A stretch of 64,000 nucleotides of DNA from Cycas panzhihuaensis (taxonomy: Eukaryota > Cycadophyta): assembly GCA_023213395.1 (NCBI GenBank), contig CM041465.1, forward strand, positions 17,360,001-17,424,000. The letters are read 5' to 3'. The notes beneath the pieces are model-generated. The model saw only the letters and a list, made by a program, of their open reading frames with translations. It searched no databases and was not told the DNA's origin. A program made the position numbers and the translations under genes. This document shows positions 54,835 to 64,000 of this stretch, piece by piece (within the stretch, counting starts at the first letter, position 1; every line of letters starts with the position of its first letter).

Positions 54835-56036
54835 CAACGGAGGAGGAGGAATAGAGACGGATCGGATCGACAAGCGTGGATCTGATCGCGAGGATCTTCC
54901 TGCAACCAAGGCGATGGTGACCAAGGCGTGTTAAGCGCAAGGCCTGCTAGATGCTCGAGCAGGGCTTCATCGTCCTCGAAATAATCCACCCCATGGATGA
55001 CCTTACTTCGAGTAGGAGAAGTGCCAGAGGGAGTGAGAGCAATGGGACCGTGATGACCGTCGGGTTGCTCAGCTTCCTCATGGAAATCTGAAGGAAAAAC
55101 AGAAAGGTGCCCCTCAGAAGGAGCGAAAGGCAATTCCTCAAAACCATTACCTACGGGGGGTAATGAAAAAGGAGAACTGGCGACAGGCGGGTCAACACGA
55201 GCGATGACATGTGGCATGCACAAGGGGCTAGCCTCACCAACGAGAGAGGTTCTAGACGGGGATCTAGAACAAGGCAGGTGCAACCTATTGGCGCGAAGGA
55301 AAGAAATGGGGTGAGGACAATCCTTGTCTTCGTCGAGCGACTCATCATCGCTGAACGAAGCAAGGTACCCGTAACTCCCAACGCCAATAGGGGCCAACCG
55401 CGTGAGACTAGGAGGAGAAGACGTGGGGTCTTCTTCAGACGGATTAGGTATCCCAATAGAGCAAGCCGAGGCATAAGTGGATGAACCTTGGTTTGCTGAA
55501 CTGGTGGAGCGAGTTTGTTTAGTAAAAGGGCGTTCGCGGGGGATCACTCTCATTCGTTCGTCATGGACGAATTTAAGTTGTCCCCAAAGGGTCGAGCACA
55601 CGGCTCCCATTTGATCGAGCCATGGACGACCTAGAAGGAGGTTGTAATCCACATCAACGTCAAGGACTACAACGCGTCGGAAGAACGGTCTTACCCTCAA
55701 GGGTAGCGGAATCGCGATGCATCCCAAAGGGGTCTTCTCGCCATCACATACCCTTGGCATCGCCAGGGAATGGGTTCCAAGGCGGAAATACCAAGCTCTT
55801 GCATGACACACAAGGGCATGGCATTGTCGGAAGAACAGCTTATCGACAGCTTCTTCTAAGAGTACAATCAAAGCGACGATAGTGATGGTGAATGGGAAGT
55901 TCCACTGACGTTCCCTTTCACCGGCAGGGGGAAGATCCTTAGGATCAAAGGAAATAGCGGGTCCACAACCTTGGGCGACACCCAAAGCATGGACAGGTAT
56001 ATCACTTGATCCTAAAGCTTCCAGGAGGAGGGCCCG
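54835..56036 (-). pseudogene. Aspartic protease and linker, copy D
   Basis: A 383-codon open frame (55985-54834), the longest in the window. It has SFDPKDLPPAGERERQWNF, then a short out-of-frame stretch across the active site (the VDN motif is readable only with a frame change near 55840), then VVVLDVDVDYNLLLGRPWLD (about 55620-55680). The linker follows with SFSDDESLDEDKDCPHPIS and GVDYFEDDEALLEHLAGLA. Single-base indels rather than stops cause most of its breaks. Confidence 0.85.
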
Positions 56037-58644
56037 CTACTCGGGACAACTCCTCAGAACGTCCATCAAGGACATTCCTGCAGCGACCGTATGGAGCTCG
56101 TCCACGACAGAGAAAGGCTTACCCTTCCCAGTAGGTTGGGTAAGTGCCCTTCGAAAATCGTAACGACCCGGGCGTACAGGAATAGCCTTGGGAAAGAGAG
56201 GGGCTTCTAGAGGAAGGGTCTCCGGAAGAGGGTCGGAAGGAGTGGGAGGACAAAAGGCTCCCACCGCTTCCTTAGCGGCTTGAGATCGCATAAGGGCAAA
56301 AGTGGGAGTTCCTTCAAGCAACTGGATCACCTTCTTCCCCCTGTTCCGAGGTCGTGAAGGTGACGGGGTGCGACGGCTAGGAGAATGAGAAGAGGAAGAA
56401 GAATTCCTAGCGCCCTTCCCTTTATCGCGGGAAGGACGGGGATCAGGCGATCTTCCTCGGTTACGATTATTCTTGGTTTGGGTATTGCGATCACGTTCCC
56501 CATGCTTAGGGAACGTATCCTTATGAACTGGTTGATCCAAATTAGGCCTTGAGGCCCGTTTGGGAGAAGGATCGCGTCGAGGGGCATCCTTTGGATGCTG
56601 GGCCCTACAACGCGAATCGTCGTGGAAGCAATCCCCATGAATGGAGCACCACTTCTTCTCAAGCGGGGTCGACCTCCTCGCTTGAGAGGATCTGGCGTTC
56701 CATTCCTAGGAAGAGGAGCTTGGGTAGTTTGTTGGACTTGCTTGTTTGATGTAGGAGATGAAGGATCTTGAAGCTTGAGCTCCTTCATCGTACGCTCGAA
56801 TGAGCGTATAGCTGATGTGAGAGGGTCTAAAGTCCTCTCGGTAGGATGAGAGGAAGACTGCGTCGGTTGGGAAGGTTTGGTATCCTTGGTAGGGGTGGTG
56901 CCTCATGGCGTTGTGAGGGCTTAAGAGGTTTCTTGAGACCCGGTTGGATCTCAATAGCCTCCAACGCCAAGCACTTGGCGATCGTAGAATCACATGTGGT
57001 CGCCCCCATCTTGAGGACTTCCACGTGAACTTAGGGGACGAAGCGCATTGACGAACATGTCTCGCTTCAGCTCCTTGGGCAATGTTGCCTTAGTGGAGTG
57101 AAGCAAGTCATGGAATCACTGCACAAAGTCACGATTCATCTCATCGTGACCTTGTTTGAGCAAAAGAAGAGACTTCATTCCGCTCTTGAATGGACGAGCT
57201 ACATCAAAATAGTTGATGAACTCATCCACCAATTGCTGGAATGAATGGATTGAATGGGCAGGGAGACGGTAGAACCATTTGAGGGCGTCACCCTGCAAGG
57301 ATCTCGGGAATAGTTTCATCAAAATATAGTCGTAAACCCAGTAATCGATGCATGCCATAGAAAAACTACGGATATGTTCACGGGTCTCATGACGAAGTTC
57401 CATTGAATCTAGGAACTTTAGGGGGATGAGGCGGCAAGTTGGTTCGCAACGCCTCAACCGAAAGAGGGGTTGACCTAAAGTCCATAAAGGGGCGCACCCT
57501 TGCCTGAACCGTAGGATCAACGAATGTCGAAGTAGGTAGCGCACAAGGAGCGGATGGGGGTGGGACAGCCATCCCTCCTTGAGGAAGCGCCCCTTGCTGA
57601 CAAGAGGTGTGGGGGTAGGTGCCTTGGAAGGGAGTCAGGTTCTCTTGCGAAGGCACAACATATGGGATTACGTTGGAAGAAGGGCAAGACGGATGTGGAA
57701 CCAGGTTTTACCCATATGGGCCACCCGTAGGTGGAGCAACTCCATATGGGTGTAGCGGATCCACCCCATAAACGGGAAGATGGCTTCCTCTACCCTGCCC
57801 CCAAGGTTGAGAGGTATATCCCGGGGAACGAGAAGGAAGCACCAACGCGTCTTGGTGGAGGACGCGTGGGAGCGGATCCCACATGACTGGGGGTTGGAAA
57901 GCTAGTAGGGCCAATAGGCCTACTAGGGACGGTATGCGCCACATTAGGGGATGGCACATTGGTTTGATTAGGAGCGGCTATGCTAACCCTTAATTGAGGG
58001 AAAGACACACCGCGAGAAGATCCTAAGGCATTAGGACCTTGATGAGGGACGGAAGGTGCCATGCACGCCCCCACTGCAGGGAACGAGTGGGATGCACGTG
58101 TAGGCACGAAGGGATTTATGGTCATAGGAAGGGTGGATGAGGATGAGGCATGAGGTGGGGGAGTGGAAGAGGAAGAGGCCCCTCCACGAAGGACATCCTC
58201 AAACCACCTAGGACGTGGTTGCAAGCACGCTGTGTGGCAACACTCGTTGAAAGCTTCAACTACGTCAATGGGAGGAGTCCCCACACACTCGTAAGAGGTG
58301 ATCGGAACCTCAAACAAGGTAGGATCCTCGAAACGTTCCTCATAAGAATTACCAACTACGTGGTAACCCTCAAGAGGAACGGGTCCTTCTACGGCGTGGG
58401 TAGAAGGATGAGCATCGAAAGAAAGGTGTTGGTCGTTTGGATAATAAAGGGGGTAGTCACCCTCTTGGGTGGACCCGGGAATAACAGGAGGAAAGGCATG
58501 GGTTTCCATGGCCGAAGTATGGTAGGTCCAATCGGAAGAGTATCCCTCCATAGTCGGATCGGAATCCGACGAGGCAAGAAGGCGATACTCGGGGTCCTCT
58601 AACAAAGGAGGTAGACCACGCAAACGACGAGAGAAACGCCGCAT
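56037..58644 (-). pseudogene. Gag, copy D
   Basis: ATG at 58644-58642; codons 2-3 are CGG CGT, where A, B and C have TGA at codon 2. An open 284-codon N-terminal part (58644-57790) has GLPPLLEDPEYRLLA, VGTPPIDVVEAFNECC and a Ser/Pro-rich middle. The core at 57544-57116 has SLQGDALKWFYRLPAHSIHS, FKSGMKSLLLLKQGHDEMN; then EVLKMGATTCDSTIAKCLAL. The zinc knuckle WCSIHGDCFHDDSRC (about 56606-56655) is complete. A basic Arg/Ser-rich tail (RDKGKGARNSSSSSHSPSRR) follows. Frameshifts near 57790, 57390 and 57050. Confidence 0.88.
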
Positions 58645-58795
58645 GCAAGGTCAACCGACAATGTTAGGAAAGGAGAAAGAGCGGTAAAACACACGCGTTG
58701 GGGGTTACCCAACGTGGAGATCGAGATAAGTATGAAAAGGATCACACAAGAGTAGCGAAACCAACCAAGGAGAGCGAAACTAGCTCTCTTCCGGC

Positions 58796-58813
58796 AGCCC
58801 CAGATGGTCTCCG
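58796..58813 (-). other. Primer-binding site, copy D
   Basis: The minus strand reads CGGAGACCATCTGGGGCT, one base inside the LTR. It differs from the ACCATACTGGGGA form of A, B and C. Confidence 0.6.
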
Positions 58814-58814
58814 A

Positions 58815-61371
58815 TGGACGCTACTGCTACGGGATAACTACCTAACTGATAGGTGTAAGGGAGAGTGAGTGGTGGAATGATAGAAGGTGGGACCTAAAGG
58901 TGGGTAACTACCACGCAGGCGCCTGCGCCGTAGCGCGAGTTCAGGATCTGCAATGGAGTATGGCTACTATCGGGTGACCCTTCACCGCTTCGAATAAGGG
59001 GTGAAGGTGCGTAGGGCAAACCTGGGTTGACCTAGGAATAGGACCCTCCCACCCTTGGGTGGCCAGAAGGGGGGAAGAGAAGACCTAATGGAGACAGGCC
59101 AAGAGCAATCCTACACAACCTAACCAGGTACACGAGTGATGTGGGGGGCAAGGCACTCATGTGGTTAAGGAGAGAGGAGGAAAGGTAGGGGAGAGGAGGA
59201 CTCCTACAATCTTTCCTACGAATGATAAAGATGCATGAAACAAGACAAATGAATCGCAAACAAGTACCAAACCAATTTTCCCCTTTTATCCTTCAATGTA
59301 CTAATTACTACAAGAGAAATAAAAGGAAAAGAAAGGGTAGCGGAGGGGAACGAAACGCACCGGAGCGAAGGCGTCGAGATGAAGTAACCTTCTCGAGGAG
59401 CACCCAACCACCCACGCCGACGCATCGGATGCGAGATATTGCATGACGAAGAGGGGCTTTACCTTCCCGGAAAATCAAGTGCGATGCCAAGAAAGAAAGG
59501 AAGCGCTAACTAAGAAATGAAGTAGCATGAAAACATAACGCATACGAAGGTGCTTACCGGTAGCTAGGCCCACGGGCGATGCACTCCATGCTTTCCAAGT
59601 ACCTGCAAGCAATAGCGGTCTCTTTCTCTTCCCGAAGGAAGAGCACTAACATGCAACACAAAAACTCTAACAATATATGGCTAAATAACATAAACGAGAA
59701 TCTGAATATACACGCGTTAGTGCTAATCCAACAATGAAAGTACCGAAAGAAAGTGACCAAAGTAAAAGTAAACGATTGGGTAAGCGTCGGAGTGGCCTAC
59801 CTCCTGCAAATGATGCCCAAACCTCCCCCCAAGAGCCACGGGGCAGCGAGGAGAAAGTCAAGAGTCAGGGCTGGAAAATGGCAGCAAAAAGGGGCAAAGA
59901 GAGGCCCAAGGGTACCCACGGTGAACCGGGATGCTATGAGGAGCAAACCGGGTGGCCCGGGGAAGAAAGGTGGAGCAAGAAACCAGCGGTTGGGACTTAT
60001 GAGTGATGCCCAAACCTGAGCAAAAGGCTCCAAATCAGCACTGCAACTTGTGACAGCACTGGTTTGGGCAACCAAAGGGAGCCTTCAAACCCTTGTTTGC
60101 GAGCCAAGGGCAGCACGGGGCGAGAGGGAGGTTTTGGGGGCTTAGAGTCGCCTAGGGGCGTGGAAGGTGGTACTAATCCACCCAGCCCTCTCCAAAACCT
60201 ATGCAACCCTCAATGCCGCCGCCTTGGACAAAGAACGCAGTAAGAAGTATAGGGAGAGTGGTATAACAGCCCCCAAAAGGGAGGACAGCCAACTCTCAAG
60301 CAACAAGTAAGAGCAAACAAGCTGAAGCGTAAATATCACAAGAAAACAAACATAAAACAAGGAATACCTGAAAGGGAGAGGCAAGGGATTTGCCTCAGCC
60401 GAAGGGTAGTGGAGAGGGGCTGATAAAACAGCCCAGATATGAAGTAGAGCAGGTTTGAGGCCCTGCTACTAAGATGTGACGGGAAACACCTGCACTTGGG
60501 GCGCCTATGGACTGCCTGGGCGAAGATCAGCTAGAAACCACTTCAAAGGAGCCCTCTCCAAGGCATTTGAGGGGCTGGGAGAATGTCTCAGCCACGCCAA
60601 AGGAGAGTCAATCGTATGAAGAGTGCAGTCCGATTGATGCAAGAACAAAGCAGAGAAGAGCAGAGAGAGTGTTTCCTTGAGAGCAATTCCAAAAGTGAGC
60701 CAAAAGATCCTTGAAAATGAGCCAAAAAGGGCTTAAGTACTCAAGCAAAACCCTAAAGCATGCGATTAGGGCGCACTGGAAGAGAAATAAAGCGAGCCAC
60801 GTGGCGCTTCATAATAAATCTGAAATTGCCACGAATTTTTAAAATAACACGAGACAACAGATCACGGAATTTTAAGATCATGGATATTTCGGTACTGCGT
60901 GAAAATCAAGCAGACGCGCTAGAGCTGAAAAATGGGGCCCACCAACCGCCCAGGCCAGGCGGATGACAGAAAATACTAATAGAAAGCTAGAACACCTACC
61001 CGGGAGCAAACAAGCTAACAAAACGGGTCCAAAGGAGCAAAAATAGGGCTCGAGTGGGGTGGCAAGTTGACCAAACGATGATGAGTCATCACACGGGCGG
61101 AGGTGGCGCAAACCTAGTGGATCCTGGAGCGAGGAGGGCAGATGCGGGAAGTAATACGGTCACCAGGGTGCCACACTCGCTGGGAGTGTGCCCCTGCTAT
61201 AGTTGTCATAGGCTAGCATAGGTGTGGATGACTACAAGGCCGCCCACAAAGTCATACACATGCAGATACGCAAGCAAACATCCAGTAAAAGAAGGCGATG
61301 ATAATGCGAGAGACATACCTGCACTTACCTGAGTCGGTGATTCCGTATCCATTTCCGAAAGCCGGGAAACA
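58815..61371 (-). repeat. 5' LTR of copy D (2557 bp)
   Basis: Plus-strand ends TGGACGCTACTGC and CCGGGAAACA, followed by GTTGA. It matches the other LTRs at both ends and in islands, but is shorter and richer in G, C and CG. A CAG|GTAAGT donor-like site on the minus strand lies at 61331-61323. The palindrome region near 60850-60900 is present only as a weak remnant. Confidence 0.88.
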
Positions 61372-62037
61372 GTTGAGCTTGGAAGGAAATAGAAAAAGGT
61401 AAAGGTATTTTGTGATAGTTAAAGTGTCATTTACTTAGCAAAGAATCTAGCTTATTATAGTAGGACAAAGAATATTACTCTTAAGTACCATTTTGTTATA
61501 TAGGTTGTGGAAGCAAGTGGAGTGGCACTTGAGAAGATTAACACAAAATAGAATTATGTTAATATGTTCACAAAACCAGTACTATTAGAGAAGTTCAAAT
61601 GGTGTTTGACTTCTCTTGGCTTGTAGAAAAGGTGATGAATGGTCCAAGAAAAGTATCATGTAAATTTTTGTCAAGGTGGAGATTGTTAAATAATGTGATA
61701 ATAATGTTTTGGAGACTAAATTTTGATAGATTGGTAGCGTAGTTTCCCTCCCAAACTTCCTTGGGGGATTCCAAGGGGGCCAGGAGCCCCCCTTAGCTAA
61801 GGGTGCAAAGGGCATTAGACTACGCCCTCACAAAGAGAGGGTTTAGGACCGATAGCCCCTAACCCAATAAGCTAGCACTAAAAAGCATACTAAATTGTAA
61901 AGAGAATCAATGTTATTCGCTCAAAATACCCTAGATTTTATGGTCAAGATTTGTGTCTTATATGACCCTCTCACATAACTTGATTTAGGGTGTCTTTTCA
62001 TTATGTTGATGGTGTTTGATGTATTGTGAAGAGTTGG
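61372..62037. repeat. Direct repeat flanking copy D, right copy (666 bp)
   Basis: Right copy of the repeat at 51004-51675, about 98-99% identical by eye outside two indels. The unique sequence ATTATTGGCTTT follows, where the left copy meets CGCGGTAC of copy D. Confidence 0.92.
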
Positions 62038-62331
62038 ATTATTGGCTTTTATTACTATGAGTATTCTGCTATAGATTGTGTACATTTATCCATTCTTTGA
62101 TAATAAAGATCGATACATTTCCTGTGTGGATGTTTCCTTAGCACACTACTAGGATTTTACTATGTTTTATTAGGTGTATATATGATGCTTGGCTTTCTTA
62201 TTCATTTTATTGTATTATCTTTAGTTTAAGAACTTGCATATTAAATTTTAGTTTTGATTCCTGTAAGTAGCTGCAAAATAGTTTATATCTTAGTGGTGGT
62301 TTTAGGTTATTGGGACATTATCTTCTCAACA
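61684..62331 (+). repeat. Copia 3' LTR (648 bp)
   Basis: Starts TGTTAAATAATG directly after GTCAAGGTGGAGAT and ends TTCTCAACA, giving TGTT...AACA ends. Sequence of copy E follows, with TATAT (62332-62336) as a possible but unverified target duplication. Confidence 0.85.
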
Positions 62332-62336
62332 TATAT

Positions 62337-62640
62337 TGAGTGGTGGGTTGACCGCTATGATCCCATCGCTTCTCCTACTCTTCATCCCCCGTCTTCTCAA
62401 AGCATAACTATCCATAGGGTACACTTCTTTGAGAATGACGAGGCATTGTTAGAGAATTTGGTGGGCTTTATGCCTAACCTCCCTCCTGGTCACCATAAAC
62501 TTGGTTACCAGAAGATTTTATCCCTTGGGTCACCCTTAGCCAACCCAAGTCTACCTAGCTTTTTTTCACCCCTTCCTATTGACCAAGCCCCATTCATTTT
62601 AAGGAAGGGAATGCCATGTGCATGGGGGTAACTAAGGACA
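62337..62640 (+). pseudogene. Protease-RT linker, copy E
   Basis: Reads EWWVDRYDPIASPTLHPP, VHFFENDEALLENLVGFMPN and HHKLGYQKILSLGSPLANP, then a frameshift at the MCMG motif. It matches the linkers at 8159-8764 and 43106-43843. The copia insertion point lies just before EWWVD. Confidence 0.85.
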
Positions 62641-63560
62641 TCGTCCTTGCTCTTAGCAAGGTCATCAAGGTGGGAGTAGAGTGTTCCCCTAAAGAAATTG
62701 AGGAATGCACCCTTCTTTTTTAGGAGTTTCATGATGTCTTCACATGGGATTACACTGACATGAAGGGAATAGACCCTTCCATTGTCACCTATAACCTTAC
62801 TACTATTCTAAGTGCTCATCATGTGCAATAAAAGTAGCAACCCCTCTATCCTAAACTATCCACTGCCGTGAAGATGGAAGTCAAGAAACTCTTAGATGCA
62901 GGGTTCATCACTTCCATCAATTATCCCAAGTAGGTCTAAAATATTATTCCTGATGCTAAAAAGAACAGAACGATCCAGATATACTTTGATTTTTGTGATA
63001 TCAATAATGCATATCCTAAAGACAACTTCCTTCTACCTTTCATCAATTAAATCATTGACTAAACTTCTAGATTCGAAGTCATGTCCTTCATGGATGGCTT
63101 TTCTACATACAACCAAATCCAGATCTCTCCTGAAGACCGTCATAAAATGGCCTTTACTACTTCTTGGGGTACCTTCACTTACAAAGTGATGCCCTTTGGA
63201 CTCTAAAATGCAGGCATTACTTACCAAAGGGCAATGTAGTTCATCTTCCATGACCTCATAAATAAAATCCTCAAGGTCTTCATGGATGATATGATGGTTC
63301 TTTTGTATAAAAGGACCCAACATCTTGGTGATTTAAAGGCCATCTTTACTAGTGTCATAAATATCATGTAAGTTTGAATCCTCTTAAATGTGTGTTTACC
63401 ATAATAGTTGGCAAACTCCTAGGTTTTTTTATTTTGAAATAAGGAATCCAAATTGGTCCCGATAAAGTCAAGGTCATCCTTGACATGCCTCCTCCCAAGA
63501 CTTAATGGCAAATCAAGTTATTCTTGGGTAGGTTAGATTTCCTTAGGCATTTCTTAGAAA
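62604..63560 (+). pseudogene. Reverse transcriptase, copy E
   Basis: MCMGVTKDIVLALSKVIKVG, FHDVFTWDYTDMKGIDPS, a decayed KKNRTIQIYFDFCDINNAY block (about 62955-63010), FEVMSFMDGFSTYNQIQIS (first Asp, about 63075-63130), YKVMPFGL followed by a stop, and VFMDDMMVLLY (about 63275-63308). The Asp pair is intact, but at least eight stops are present. Unlike B, E keeps the N-terminal RT motifs. Confidence 0.88.
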
Positions 63561-64000
63561 ATTTTGCCATAAATGCTAAACCCCTCACTAACTTATTGAA
63601 GAAAATGGCCCTTTTCATTTGGTCCCCAAAGGCCCAAGAAGCTTTTGAAGAGCTCAAAAGATCCTTAGCTTCTACCATGATCTTGGTGTCTCCCCTCTTT
63701 GATCGACCTTTTATCCTTAACACCTCAGCTAATGATGAATCCTTAGGGGCTATGCTCACCGAAGAGGATGATTCGAGAACCAAGAGGGTTATCTACTTTA
63801 TGAATCGCACCTTAGTTTCCACTGAGCTCAATTATTCCCCTGTTCAGAAGGAATGCCTTGCCTTGGTACATACCACTAAGAAATCTAGGCATTACCTACT
63901 TGGTAACCCTACTCAAGTGATCATTCAATCTGATCCCTTGAGATATCTCCTAACTCGATTTGACTTGACTAGTAAGACTAACAAGTGGGTCATCCTCCTT
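63561..64000 (+). pseudogene. Native RNase H, copy E (cut by window edge)
   Basis: FDRPFILNTSANDESLGAML (about 63698-63757), YSPVQKECLALVHTTKK (the usual Glu is Gln) and IQSDPLRYLLTRFDLTSKTN up to the window end. As in A, B and C the usual first catalytic Asp position is not Asp (Ser here). Confidence 0.85.

Larger units (their letters stand above)
51676..61371 (-). mobile_element. Tat/Ogre-like Ty3/gypsy element, copy D (lacks 3' LTR, internally deleted)
   Basis: A minus-strand copy with 5' LTR, primer-binding site, gag, protease, a few RT codons fused to the integrase C-terminus, and the antisense PMD gene. It lacks the 3' LTR, aRNH and antisense promoter: its left end at 51676 (CGCGGTACGAAGG) falls inside the palindrome of the antisense leader. 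Its right end is a normal LTR terminus followed by GTTGA. Copy D is clearly richer in CG dinucleotides than A, C and E, so it is probably the youngest or least deaminated. Confidence 0.92.
61372..62331 (+). mobile_element. Ty1/copia element, right piece with complete 3' LTR
   Basis: Repeats 51004-51675 and then continues to the true end of the element. It contains the RNase H C-terminal part, polypurine tract and 3' LTR. GTTGA at 61372-61376 is the target duplication of copy D; its partner is 51004-51008. Confidence 0.9.
62332..64000 (+). mobile_element. Tat/Ogre-like Ty3/gypsy element, copy E (partial, outer host)
   Basis: A plus-strand Tat copy that continues past the right edge. It starts in the protease-RT linker right after the copia LTR, so the copia element was inserted in it and the 5' part of E should lie left of the window. 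It is the oldest layer and holds many stops. Confidence 0.88.

Noticed and set aside
54834-55985. 383-aa ORF as an intact gene
   Set aside because: It is the protease and linker of copy D, read out of frame across the protease active site; gag before it and RT after it are broken.

Overview
The window is plant nuclear DNA made entirely of nested, decayed LTR retrotransposons. I found no host gene, tRNA, rRNA or CRISPR array. The plant assignment rests on Ty3/gypsy elements of the Tat/Ogre type (C-x2-H-x4-H-x4-C gag knuckle, an extra archaeal-type RNase H, a Tat-like primer-binding site), a plant-mobile-domain (PMD) gene carried inside them, and a Ty1/copia element with plant-type GAG-pre-integrase and integrase motifs. 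A large-genome seed plant is the best guess; I cannot name a species.

Nesting order, from outside in: Tat copy E (+ strand, right edge, partial) holds a Ty1/copia element (+ strand; pieces 15380-17004, 50323-51675 and 61372-62331). Three Tat copies of one family are inserted in that copia element, all on the minus strand: A (1-15379, cut by the window edge), C (17005-50322) and D (51676-61371, truncated). Copy B (+ strand, 21025-36255) is inserted inside C, in its archaeal-type RNase H gene. Target-site duplications are visible for B (ATACC/ATACC), C (GTAGC/GTAGT) and D (GTTGA/GTTGA).

The reconstructed family plan is 5' LTR (about 2.6-3.1 kb), primer-binding site, gag, protease, reverse transcriptase, native RNase H, integrase, then an antisense spliced PMD gene with its own conserved TATA box, then a sense archaeal-type RNase H, polypurine tract and 3' LTR. 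The native RNase H seems to lack two catalytic aspartates in every copy that has it. The archaeal-type copy, usually expected between RNase H and integrase, sits about 3.5-4 kb downstream of integrase instead. A near-perfect 26-bp palindrome centred on GGTACC recurs in the LTRs and in the leader of the antisense gene.

All coding regions are broken by stops (many at former Gln and CGA codons), frameshifts and deletions, so nothing here is expected to make protein. Copy D is the most CpG-rich and has the longest remaining reading frames, but has lost its 3' LTR and everything from the RT core to the integrase core. Its left end falls in the palindrome and is joined to a duplicated 0.67-kb copia segment. 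Most informative are the antisense PMD gene, the displaced RNase H, the palindromes and the copy D breakpoint.
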